Source of the DNA: JAJAZB01 sp964244295
Lineage (GTDB): Bacteria; Bacteroidota; Bacteroidia; Cytophagales; Spirosomataceae
Length of the DNA stretch: 64,000 nt
NCBI GenBank assembly: GCA_964244295.1
Contig: CAXTIG010000004.1
Location: forward strand, 1-64,000
Direction: 5' to 3'
The translations under genes and the position numbers were made by a program. This document shows positions 1-7,231 of this stretch, one piece after another. Every line of letters starts with the position of its first letter. Position 1 is the stretch's first letter. The notes beneath the pieces were generated by a model. The model was not told where the DNA came from, did not search any database, and was given only the letters and a program-made list of their open reading frames with translations.

Positions 1-27
1 TTGACCATCAAGTTCAGCTCATTTAGT

Positions 28-717
28 CTAAACTAATTCAGCCCAAATACTTAATTCAAAATCTTCTGACAAATACCAAATTTCAACGAATTTGGAATCA
101 TAATCCCCTTTAAGATAGCGGTTAGCATGGTTTTTTAACTCTTTAATGTGTTCTGCTTTATGGTAATCAAAAGAGTAAACACGAATATAAATAGTTGTAA
201 ATCCTCTTATGTTTTCAGCTCCACTAAGAACCTCAATTGCTTCTACTTTTGATTTATGCCTATCAATTTCAATAAATAGAGGATTCTGCACTCCAACTTT
301 CTCAGGACTATTTTTCTTAGAATTATTGTCAGACTCCTCATCTTCATCAAGAGGATTTATTCTCTCAAGAGAATTTTTATTTTTTATTTTTTTATTTTGA
401 GTTAGATTCGACTTTTTCTTCGCTTTTTGTTGTGCAAACAGATAGTTGCTACTCATCATAAATAAAAGGGTAAACAATATAAATAAGGAACCAAGTTTTG
501 GCTTGGAAGTTGCCGCCCAGCTTTGCGTGCGCTTGCGCGTTTTTGATTCTGACGCCGTTTCATTTTCAAATAACCACACCCCCACAACTGCCCCCACGAC
601 GCTACCGACCACGATACCAACCGTACCGGCCAAGCTTCCAATCGTGGTTCCACTGGATGCGCCGAGAATTACTCCTTTCATGAAGGTATCCCCCTTTTTC
701 TTTATGGCAGTTGGCAT
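28..717 (-). CDS. Hypothetical protein, glycine-zipper N-terminus joined to a signal-peptide-like segment
   Basis: I do not recognise the family. A start at 717 gives 229 residues; an internal ATG at 681 preceded by a purine-rich GGGGG tract is an alternative and would start directly at the glycine-rich part. Residues ~13-50 form a glycine-zipper-like membrane segment (repeated GxxxG/GVVVG). A second hydrophobic stretch at ~76-95 ends in FAQQ and looks like a Bacteroidota signal peptide placed in the middle of the protein. It is followed by a Lys/Asn-rich linker and a ~100-residue C-terminal domain. Base composition changes with this: the N-terminal codons (about 490-717) are GC-rich, the rest is AT-rich. 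The ORF may be an in-frame join of two unrelated pieces. Membrane or periplasmic location is inferred. Confidence 0.6.
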   Translation of the reverse strand: MPTAIKKKGDTFMKGVILGASSGTTIGSLAGTVGIVVGSVVGAVVGVWLFENETASESKTRKRTQSWAATSKPKLGSLFILFTLLFMMSSNYLFAQQKAKKKSNLTQNKKIKNKNSLERINPLDEDEESDNNSKKNSPEKVGVQNPLFIEIDRHKSKVEAIEVLSGAENIRGFTTIYIRVYSFDYHKAEHIKELKNHANRYLKGDYDSKFVEIWYLSEDFELSIWAELV

Positions 718-810
718 TTTGAAACTTGTTAGTTGCTCGAATGTAAGGGATTGACCAGAAAATAAGTCGGGTCAGTTGCATTTTTGGTCACTTGCTAAAA
801 AAGAGTCGAA

Positions 811-843
811 AGCATTGATAACTTTCTAAAAGTTGTCAATGCT
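811..843. terminator. 15-bp stem hairpin beyond the detached helicase 3' end
   Basis: Positions 811-825 and 829-843 are inverted repeats with one mismatch and a 3-nt loop. The hairpin lies directly downstream (minus strand) of the stop codon of the duplicated uvrD tail, so it may be a terminator that was carried along or re-formed. It is close to symmetrical and could act on either strand. Confidence 0.5.
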
Positions 844-851
844 GCTCACGA

Positions 852-978
852 TTCCACAATCCTCAACTTCGCAAAGCTCAACAACAGCGTCTTCTCCCCC
901 GCTTTTTCAAAGTCAATCACCGCCTTGCGGTCGGTGCCGTTTACGTCGAGTTCGCGTACTTTCCCGAAGCCGGAGTTT
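852..978 (-). pseudogene. Detached duplicate of the uvrD/pcrA 3' end
   Basis: About 126 bp here match 1653-1778, the 3' end of the intact helicase gene, at roughly 92 percent identity by direct comparison. The minus-strand reading frame is still open: it encodes the C-terminal GFGKVRELDVNGTDRKAV-type segment and ends in RIVES followed by TGA, where the intact gene ends in RIVE. There is no start codon. The copy begins exactly at the stop codon (977-979) of the DUF5615 gene. The toxin-antitoxin pair therefore lies between two copies of the helicase tail, as expected if it entered by recombination or carried its own replacement 3' end. Confidence 0.8.
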
Positions 979-1345
979 ACCGTTTGATGGGCAAGCGCCG
1001 GATTTTAAACATCCGCTCGTCCACAGTTACCAACGCGCCTTCGGTTAAGTCGGCCTCCAGTTCGGGCAGGTAATTTCCCAGAAAAGCGGCCATGTCTTCA
1101 ACGTGAGGCCGTTGCAACCGAAACTGAATTACGGAAGGTTTGGCTTTGCCCGAAAGCGCGAGCAAGGTGCCAAAATCCAGGTCGTGCGTCAGGATGATTT
1201 CTCCGGTTTCTGCCGCCAGTTCCAGAATTCGGTCGTCCTTCGTCGAGGCCCAACCCATCAAAATGATGTGGCGGGCCTTGTAGCCCATCCCGACCAGCCG
1301 GGCCACCAACGAAGGCGGCATATTTTCATCAAGCAGAAAGTTCAT
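977..1345 (-). CDS. DUF5615 family PIN-like protein, probable toxin
   Basis: 122 residues. The opening MNFLLDENMPP with acidic residues, and the later LTHDLDFG motif, are typical of DUF5615/Mut7-C-like PIN-fold nucleases. Family members are usually encoded directly after a DUF433 protein and are thought to be toxins that cleave RNA; activity here is inferred. The gene overlaps the upstream DUF433 gene by 4 bp (ATGA, 1342-1345), so the two are translationally coupled. Its stop codon is fused to the start of the detached helicase 3'-end copy. Length matches the family and nothing appears truncated. Confidence 0.85.
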   Translation of the reverse strand: MNFLLDENMPPSLVARLVGMGYKARHIILMGWASTKDDRILELAAETGEIILTHDLDFGTLLALSGKAKPSVIQFRLQRPHVEDMAAFLGNYLPELEADLTEGALVTVDERMFKIRRLPIKR

Positions 1346-1587
1346 GACGCCTGCCGTAGCGGCACTACGCGCTCATCGAGCATCGCCGAAGCAAACGCCA
1401 TCGCGTCCAGTACCTGTTCGCGGGAAATCCAGGAAAATTCCCGAACGAACTCTTCCACGCTCATGCCGCCACCCAGGTAACCGAGCACCGACACGACCGG
1501 CATCCGCGTTCCAGCCAGCACGGGCTTGCCCATGCAGACTTCCGGGTCCACGGTGATGTTGGGAAAATCGGGATAGGTGTAGGTCAT
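1342..1587 (-). CDS. DUF433 domain protein, probable antitoxin
   Basis: 81 residues from the ATG at 1587. A longer frame opens at 1638, but its extra residues are encoded by the palindrome at 1610-1642, so 1587 is preferred. The sequence contains the DUF433 signature GKPVLAGTRMPV followed by a helix-turn-helix-like segment with VEEFVREF. DUF433 proteins resemble VapB-type antitoxins and pair with DUF5615 or PIN proteins. The 4-bp stop/start overlap with the DUF5615 gene supports a two-gene operon, presumably read from a promoter between 1588 and the helicase end. Confidence 0.82.
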   Translation of the reverse strand: MTYTYPDFPNITVDPEVCMGKPVLAGTRMPVVSVLGYLGGGMSVEEFVREFSWISREQVLDAMAFASAMLDERVVPLRQAS

Positions 1588-1609
1588 GGCGTTTACTTTG
1601 GGTCGTACA

Positions 1610-1642
1610 AGCTTTGGCAGATTTTCAAAATCTGCCAAAGCT
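1610..1642. terminator. Perfect 33-nt palindrome after uvrD
   Basis: 16-bp perfect arms (1610-1625 and 1627-1642) around a single central base, immediately downstream of the helicase stop codon (minus strand) and upstream of the DUF433 start. It is likely an intrinsic terminator for the helicase gene. It also creates a misleading in-frame extension of the DUF433 ORF. Confidence 0.65.
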
Positions 1643-1650
1643 AATCTGTT

Positions 1651-3948
1651 TCACTCCACAATCCTCAACTTCGCAAAGCTCAGCAGCAGCGTCTTCTCCC
1701 CCGCTTTTTCAAAGTCAATCACCGCTTTGCGGTCCGTGCCGTTGACGTCGAGTTCGCGTACTTTGCCGAAACCGAATTTGGCGTGTTCCACCCGCTGGCC
1801 CACTTCCAGTTTTTTCGTGTCGCTGGGGGCGAAGTCGGCGCTGGGTTTGTGGTCGGAGGCGGGCGTGGGGAGCGAACGGGCCGGTTTGTTGGTCAGGTTT
1901 CGCACGAAGGACATGGAGCCACCGGAGCTTCCGCCCAACGCACGCGAACCGCCCGATTCACCGCTCAGTTCGCGGCTTTCCGCCGCCCGTCGGCTGGCGC
2001 TGCGGGAGATTTGCAGGTAGGTCGGATCGATTTCTTCGAGGAAGCGGCTCGGCTCGCACATTTTGGGGCGGCCGTACTGGTAGCGGCTTTCGGCGTAGCT
2101 CACCACGAGGCGCTTTTCGGCGCGGGTGATGGCGACGTAAAAAAGCCGCCGCTCCTCCTCCAAATCGGCGCGGCTTTGCAGCATCATCTGGCTCGGGAAA
2201 AGGTCTTCCTCCAGCCCGACGATGTACACGTGGTCGAATTCGAGGCCCTTCGCGCCGTGGATGGTCATCAGCGTGACCTTGTCGTTGTCGTTGGGGTCTT
2301 CGTCGGTGTCGGCGGTGGTGAGCAGCGAGACGGTTTGCAGGAAGGAACCGAGGCTTTTGTCTTCGTTTTCGGGGTTGTCCACGTACTCCTTGATGGCGTT
2401 CAGCAATTCCTGCACGTTTTCGTAACGGCTGAGGCCCTCCACGGTTTTGTCTTCGTAAAGTTCCTTGAGCAGCCCGGAGGTTTTGGCGACGTGACTGGCT
2501 ACTTCGTAGGCGTCTTTTTTGTCGAGCAGCAGGTGAAACGACTTGATGAGGTCGGCGAAACCCTCGACCGTCGCGTTCCAGCGTCCGGCGGCGTACTTGC
2601 CGATGTCGGCCACCACTTCCCACACCGAAATGCCTTGCTCCGCCGCCACGACCGCGATTTTGGCGATGGTGGTGTCGCCGATGCCGCGCTTAGGCAGGTT
2701 GATGATGCGCTTGAAGGCCTCCTCGTCGCTCTGGTTGATGGTGAAGCGCAGGTAAGCGAGCAAATCCTTGATTTCCTTGCGCTGGTAAAACGACAGCCCG
2801 CCGATGATGCGGTACTTGATGTTGAGCTTGCGGAGGGATTCCTCGAAGGCCCGCGACTGCGCGTTGGTGCGGTAGAGAATCGCGAAATCGTTGTTGCGCA
2901 GGCCGTGGTTGATGCGCTCCTCGAACAGGTGCGTCGCCACGAGCCGCCCTTCCTCGTTGTCGGAGGCCGCCTTGATGACCTCGATGAGCGGGCCTTCCTC
3001 GTTGCTCGTCCAGACTTCCTTGCGCAACTGCGCCCGGTTGCGGGCAATGACCGAGTTGGCGGCCTTCACGATGGTTTGCGTCGAGCGGTAGTTTTGTTCG
3101 AGGCGGATGGTGGCGAGGTCGGCGTAGTCTTTCTCGAAATTGAGGATGTTCTGGATGTCGGCCCCCCGGAAGGCGTAGATGCTCTGGGCGTCGTCGCCCA
3201 CCACGCAGATGTTCTGGTGAATGGCCGCCAACTTCCGGGTAATCAAATACTGCGACACGTTGGTATCCTGAAACTCATCGACCATCACGTGCCGGAATTT
3301 GTGCTGGTACTTGTGCAGCACGGCGGGGTGGTCGCGGAAAAGGATGTTGGTGTTGAAGAGCAAATCGTCAAAATCCATCGCGTTGGCCTTGAAGCAGCGG
3401 TCCACGTAGATTTTGAAAATCCGCCCCACTTCGGGCAGGCGCGCCGCCGCGTCGTCGGCCTGGATGATGGGGTTGGTGAGGTAATCGTCGGCGGAAATGA
3501 GGCGGTTTTTGGCCCCCGAAATCCGGTTGAACACCACGCCGTGTTTGTAGATTTTATCGTCCAGCCCGCGCTCTTTCACGATGCTGCGAATGAGCGACTT
3601 GGAGTCGTCGGTGTCGTAAATCGAAAAGTTGGAGGTGAAGCCCAGGCTCTTGGCCTCGAAGCGCAGGATTTTGGCGAACACCGAGTGAAAGGTGCCCATC
3701 CAGATGGACCGCGCCTCGGTGCCGACCACCTTTTCAATGCGCTGGCGCATTTCACCGGCGGCTTTGTTGGTAAACGTCAGCAGCAGAATCTGGTAAGGGT
3801 CCACGCCCTGGCGGATGAGGTGGGCGGTGCGGAAGGTCAGCACGCGGGTCTTGCCCGACCCCGCCCCGGCGATAATCATCAGCGGCCCATCGGTGTGGAG
3901 CACGGCCTCGCGCTGGGGTTCGTTCAGGCCGCTCAGGAAATCGGTCAT
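1651..3948 (-). CDS. pcrA: UvrD/PcrA-type superfamily 1 DNA helicase
   Basis: 765 residues. This is an ATP-dependent 3'-to-5' DNA helicase for nucleotide excision and mismatch repair and for clearing recombination intermediates. Visible motifs in order: Q-motif region LNEPQREAV, Walker A GAGSGKT (residues 28-34), motif II DEFQDTN, motif III GDDAQSIYAFRGAD, motif IV LEQNYRST, motif V TIHGAKGLEF and motif VI YVAITRAEKR. The C-terminal ~50 residues form a Tudor-like domain (HAKFGFGKVRELD), as in PcrA/UvrD of other bacteria. The ATG at 3948 precedes LSGLNEPQREAV, the usual family start. A -7-like sequence (TATCTTCG on the minus strand) lies about 30 bp upstream. A second copy of its 3' end is at 852-978. 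The uvrD/pcrA choice of name is approximate. Confidence 0.95.
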   Translation of the reverse strand: MTDFLSGLNEPQREAVLHTDGPLMIIAGAGSGKTRVLTFRTAHLIRQGVDPYQILLLTFTNKAAGEMRQRIEKVVGTEARSIWMGTFHSVFAKILRFEAKSLGFTSNFSIYDTDDSKSLIRSIVKERGLDDKIYKHGVVFNRISGAKNRLISADDYLTNPIIQADDAAARLPEVGRIFKIYVDRCFKANAMDFDDLLFNTNILFRDHPAVLHKYQHKFRHVMVDEFQDTNVSQYLITRKLAAIHQNICVVGDDAQSIYAFRGADIQNILNFEKDYADLATIRLEQNYRSTQTIVKAANSVIARNRAQLRKEVWTSNEEGPLIEVIKAASDNEEGRLVATHLFEERINHGLRNNDFAILYRTNAQSRAFEESLRKLNIKYRIIGGLSFYQRKEIKDLLAYLRFTINQSDEEAFKRIINLPKRGIGDTTIAKIAVVAAEQGISVWEVVADIGKYAAGRWNATVEGFADLIKSFHLLLDKKDAYEVASHVAKTSGLLKELYEDKTVEGLSRYENVQELLNAIKEYVDNPENEDKSLGSFLQTVSLLTTADTDEDPNDNDKVTLMTIHGAKGLEFDHVYIVGLEEDLFPSQMMLQSRADLEEERRLFYVAITRAEKRLVVSYAESRYQYGRPKMCEPSRFLEEIDPTYLQISRSASRRAAESRELSGESGGSRALGGSSGGSMSFVRNLTNKPARSLPTPASDHKPSADFAPSDTKKLEVGQRVEHAKFGFGKVRELDVNGTDRKAVIDFEKAGEKTLLLSFAKLRIVE

Positions 3949-4023
3949 GTTCTGGTTTTTCGTTCGCGTTTGGGGGAACGAAGATACGAAAAAGCCGAAC
4001 CGGGCGGAAGGGGCGGGGAAAGG

Positions 4024-4051
4024 AAAACCCCGGCGGTGAGGCCGGGGTTTT
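4024..4051. terminator. GC-rich hairpin between uvrD start and HNH gene
   Basis: Inverted repeat with 11-bp arms (AAAACCCCGGC at 4024-4034, GCCGGGGTTTT at 4041-4051) and a 6-nt loop. It has the form of an intrinsic terminator, but it lies in a divergent region, between the 5' end of the minus-strand helicase gene and the plus-strand nuclease gene. It may be a leftover terminator of a gene lost when the restriction-modification genes arrived. Confidence 0.5.
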
Positions 4052-4108
4052 GTCCATTCAGGAGTGGTTATGTATCTTACGAGGGAAATCTTAAAAGCCC
4101 AAGAGTGT

Positions 4109-5275
4109 ATGAGAATTACCTTAAGAACCAGCGGAGGTAGAGGAGAATTTGAAGTTGCAGGAACTCACGGTAGCGTAGCTACTTCCGATTTATTCGACAA
4201 ACACTTTCTCGTAGAGGTAGTCCCAGGTGTCAGAATCGCAACAGATTTGTATCTAAGATTAAAAGACGGCAAGCGAAGGATGCGCCTGCCTGAGGGGTCA
4301 GCAGAGCGAGACAGGCATATCCATGCATTGATGGCAGCGGTACTGATTCTTCCCAAACCCATTCGTCAATTAAGTGAAACAGGTTTTGGTAAACTCCAAC
4401 TTGTGAATGAGAGATTTGCGGTGGCGGATGTTGAATTCGATATCGTAAATATGGGAGTGGATATAATCGTGATCAGGCCTACTTTTTTGAGATTAGCAAA
4501 TTGCGATCACAATGAGACATTGGATGTAATTGAAAGAATGAAAATCATTTTTAGCCTTTGGAATGCTGTTGATTTAGAAACAAGCACCACAGAGTTTTCT
4601 TACTTTATCAAAGCTCATCGAGCAGCTTTTTTTAATGGAAACGCTAAGGAAATTATTTCAGTTGTTACTAAGTTGAGGAAGGTTACAGATCCAGATGAAG
4701 ACCCGCTTAACCAACTTATTCAGGTTTATGGTTTGAAAAGTTCCGACACCTATAATATGGGCTTGGAGGGATCCGTGACATATTTTTCAGATGAGAATTC
4801 AGCAACACTTTCAGAATCTACTCAAGAAGCTATTAAAAAATGGAAACGAGTCGCTGATAGAGGGGCGGCAGGGGAAGCTTTCAAAAAGGAGGTAAATCAG
4901 GTCTATAACTATACCTGCTTGTTTACGGGAAACCATCTTCCACGTGTTCCTCCAATAAGTTCGCCAGGTGTAGACGCTGCTCATATTCTGCCTTGGGCAG
5001 CGCATAACATAAATTCAATTCAAAATGGAATTTGCTTAAATAAGCTTTGCCATTGGGCGTTTGACGAAGGAATTTTAAGAATGGATTTTGACGCGAAAGC
5101 AAGAGAATATATTCTTTCTGTGCCCGCTATTATTAAGATCAAACATCCAAAAATCATTGAGCTTTCTCCGTTTCTACAGTTAGAAGGAATAATTCCTAAG
5201 GAAAGATTGCCGGAAAATCAAAATCTTTGGCCAAGTCCAGATTTTATATCTCGCTTCAATGATAGTTTCAAATAG
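4109..5275 (+). CDS. HNH endonuclease, probable restriction enzyme partner of the C5-methyltransferase
   Basis: 388 residues from the ATG at 4109 (MRITLRTSGGRGEFE). An upstream in-frame ATG at 4064 would add 15 residues and is less convincing. The C-terminal part has an HNH motif of the HNH_2 kind: YTCLFTG (first cysteine region), VDAAHILPWA (catalytic Asp-Ala-Ala-His), then GICLNKLCHWAFD. The N-terminal ~250 residues have no motif I can name and probably recognise DNA. The gene is convergent with a cytosine-5 methyltransferase, with only 15 bp between stop codons, and both genes are AT-rich compared with flanking genes. This fits a compact, acquired type II restriction-modification module. 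Target sequence cannot be told from the sequence. Confidence 0.82.
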   Translation: MRITLRTSGGRGEFEVAGTHGSVATSDLFDKHFLVEVVPGVRIATDLYLRLKDGKRRMRLPEGSAERDRHIHALMAAVLILPKPIRQLSETGFGKLQLVNERFAVADVEFDIVNMGVDIIVIRPTFLRLANCDHNETLDVIERMKIIFSLWNAVDLETSTTEFSYFIKAHRAAFFNGNAKEIISVVTKLRKVTDPDEDPLNQLIQVYGLKSSDTYNMGLEGSVTYFSDENSATLSESTQEAIKKWKRVADRGAAGEAFKKEVNQVYNYTCLFTGNHLPRVPPISSPGVDAAHILPWAAHNINSIQNGICLNKLCHWAFDEGILRMDFDAKAREYILSVPAIIKIKHPKIIELSPFLQLEGIIPKERLPENQNLWPSPDFISRFNDSFK

Positions 5276-5290
5276 TATGGTGGTGTAGAT

Positions 5291-6514
5291 TCAGTGAACA
5301 AGCATATCATATTCAACTGATTCTGTTTCACGGGGAAACTCTATGCTTTGAAAGTAAGACTTTGATTTTTGTAAGTATGATTTGATTCGTTGCGCAAGCC
5401 AATAAGCCACTGGCGGGGTTACTGCGTTACCCAAAGCATGATAGCGGGCGGAATCAAGTTGTTCTTGGTCGAGACGAAGTCCATCAAGTTTCGTCCAATT
5501 GGTGGGGAAAGCCATTACGCCTTCGCATTCAGCGGGAGTTAGCCGACGTATTTTTCCTAACGCAGGATAGCAAGCATAATTTCGGCTCCAATCTGTTCCT
5601 GTGTGCCGTGCTGAAGTGGCATATAAACAATAGGCAATGGCTTGGATTACTGGTCCTTCTCCGAAAGGATCTCCAACGATTTCCTGAAATGAGGCCGTAG
5701 ATTTCTTCCCATTCGATCCGCTCTCCGAAGGATCCCCCGCGCTGCGTTCGGACTCAAAAAGTATCTCTCCGGGACCTCGGCTGTCTCTAAGACATCCGAC
5801 AATGTAGATTCTTTGACGTGATTGGGGGACTCCGAAGTATCGGCTGTTAAGAGTACGCCATCCAACAGCATACCCGAGTTCGGCCAGCGTGTTGAGCAAA
5901 ACGGCAAAGTCTCGCCCTCCATGAGAGCTGAGGAGACCCGCAACGTTTTCGATAACAAGAACTCTGGGCTTTCCTTTTCTAACCAATCCAGCAAACTGAT
6001 GAAAGAGTCCAGATTTAGTTCCTCTAAGTCCTTCCCTCTGGCCCATTCTCGCAAGAGAGAGGTCTTGGCACGGGAAGCCTCCAACCCATACGTCGGAAAC
6101 AGGGATTGTTGCATAATCAAGTTTGGTTATATCCGTGGCTTTTGGGACTTCGGGCCAATGTTTTTCGAGTACGCTTTGGCAAAAAGGCTCTATCTCACAT
6201 TGAAATTTGATATCAAAGCCCGCCTGTTGAAAACCGAGTTCAAAGCCACCAATTCCTGAAAAAAAGGAAGCTACGCCATATCCACACTTGTACTCCCCAG
6301 CTTCTTCTTCAGTTTGAAATAATCCTGAGCGAGGGTGATTAAGACTTTCCGCATAGTTTTTTATTCGGTGGAGGTCATCGTCTGTAAACACTCGGTAGCC
6401 GTTACGGTCACGGGCTACGTCCTGAATTTTTCCGTCAGTAATCCAGCGGCCTAAGGTGGCATATGAAACACCTATCTTCTTCGCTGCATCCCTATGGCTA
6501 TATCCTTTTTGCAT
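5291..6514 (-). CDS. DNA cytosine-5 methyltransferase with N-terminal helix-turn-helix domain
   Basis: 407 residues. Residues ~1-55 are a MerR/excisionase-like helix-turn-helix (SHRDAAKKIGVSYATLGRWI, then RNGYRVFTDDDLHRI). The rest is a Dcm-type S-adenosylmethionine-dependent cytosine-5 methyltransferase: motif I FFSGIGGFELG, motif IV GGFPCQDLS with the catalytic cysteine, motif VI ENVAGL, motif VIII QSRQRIYIVG, and a C-terminal motif X (YHALGNAVTPPVAYW). It should protect host DNA from the convergent HNH enzyme. The fused DNA-binding domain suggests that the enzyme regulates its own operon; a dyad between its promoter and start codon is a candidate operator. The gene is AT-rich and probably acquired. 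Confidence 0.93.
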   Translation of the reverse strand: MQKGYSHRDAAKKIGVSYATLGRWITDGKIQDVARDRNGYRVFTDDDLHRIKNYAESLNHPRSGLFQTEEEAGEYKCGYGVASFFSGIGGFELGFQQAGFDIKFQCEIEPFCQSVLEKHWPEVPKATDITKLDYATIPVSDVWVGGFPCQDLSLARMGQREGLRGTKSGLFHQFAGLVRKGKPRVLVIENVAGLLSSHGGRDFAVLLNTLAELGYAVGWRTLNSRYFGVPQSRQRIYIVGCLRDSRGPGEILFESERSAGDPSESGSNGKKSTASFQEIVGDPFGEGPVIQAIAYCLYATSARHTGTDWSRNYACYPALGKIRRLTPAECEGVMAFPTNWTKLDGLRLDQEQLDSARYHALGNAVTPPVAYWLAQRIKSYLQKSKSYFQSIEFPRETESVEYDMLVH

Positions 6515-6531
6515 GAATGATGGGCTTTATC

Positions 6532-6562
6532 AACCTTTAGCAGGTTATTGCAAGCAAACATA
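6532..6562 (-). promoter_or_regulatory. Promoter -7 box and candidate operator of the methyltransferase
   Basis: On the minus strand TATGTTTG (6555-6562) matches the Bacteroidota -7 consensus TAnnTTTG, about 40 nt upstream of the start codon. Between it and the gene is a dyad AACCT-N5-AGGTT (6532-6546). The encoded enzyme has its own helix-turn-helix domain, so this dyad is a reasonable candidate for autoregulation; binding is inferred. Confidence 0.5.
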
Positions 6563-6643
6563 CAAAACCTTTTAAATTTCGCTGCTAATGCATTATTTTT
6601 ATTTTTTTATGGTCGCCAGGTAATCATACAAAAGTCTTAAGTG

Positions 6644-7144
6644 TCACGCGGTTACCCACCCACGTTCGGTACACTCGCTAATGCCCAGCCGCCCGGCGAT
6701 TTCAGCGTGCGAGTAGCCTTCGAGGGCGTAGAGGTTGAACACCGTCCGGTAGCCGTCGGGCAGTTGGCGGATGAGTTCGTGGATTTCTTCCGCCGACAGC
6801 CGATCGAGCGCCTCCTCGTCCACCGCCATCTCGGCGGCTTCCAGGTCGGACACCAGCGCGAAACTGCCCCGCCGCCGCAACTGCATCAGGCACTCGTTGA
6901 CGACGATGGTTTTCAACCAGCCCACCAGCCGGGCCTCGTCGTGAAACTCGAAGCGGGGCAGTTGCTCAAAGACTTTCTGAAACCCCCGTACGAGCGCATC
7001 TTCCGCGTCGGGCCGTTGGCGCAGGTAGCGTTGCGCCACCCGGAACAACCGCCCGGCGTAGCGCTCGTACACCTGGCGCTGGGCGCGGGCGTCCCCACGT
7101 CGGCAGCGGTCAATGGCATCGGAAAGGAGGATTGGGGGCGGCAT
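6644..7144 (-). pseudogene. ECF-type RNA polymerase sigma factor, truncated in region 4
   Basis: 166 residues. Region 2 is complete (DAIDRCRRGDARAQ near the start, DAEDALVRGFQKVF, WLKTIVVNECLMQLRRRG) and region 4 begins normally (LPDGYRTVFNLYALEGYSHAEIAGRLGISE). The protein then ends abruptly with CTERGWVTA and a stop, where this Bacteroidota sigma family normally continues with about 15-20 residues of recognition helix and tail (typically TSKSQLxRAR). The break point abuts the AT-rich upstream region of the methyltransferase, so the restriction-modification insertion probably removed the 3' end. No anti-sigma gene is adjacent. The gene may be dead, or the product may bind polymerase without recognising a -35 element. 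Confidence 0.75.
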
Positions 7145-7176
7145 TCAGTGCAGGAAATGCAAGGCGACGGGGAAGG

Positions 7177-7209
7177 GTTGCCCGGCGGGGCAAAAAAAAG
7201 CTACTTTTG
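7177..7209 (+). promoter_or_regulatory. Bacteroidota-type promoter of the ATPase/Toprim-like operon
   Basis: TTG at 7178-7180 is followed after 21 nt by TACTTTTG (7202-7209), a full match to TAnnTTTG. The ATPase start codon is 23 nt downstream of the -7 box. The spacing is close to that reported for Bacteroidota -33/-7 promoters. Confidence 0.6.
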
Positions 7210-7231
7210 ACGAAAATAACCCCCAACGGTC

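Noticed and set aside
1588..1638. Upstream start for the DUF433 protein
   Set aside because: The extra 17 residues are encoded by the palindrome after the helicase gene and are not part of the DUF433 family.
1783..4140. 785-codon open frame on the plus strand over the helicase gene
   Set aside because: It is antisense to a helicase with all family motifs. Its translation is rich in Val, Gly and Phe with no recognisable domain, as GC-rich antisense frames usually are.
5647..6120. 157-codon minus-strand frame inside the methyltransferase gene
   Set aside because: It is in another frame of the same strand within conserved motifs IV-VIII of the methyltransferase, and no homology is visible.
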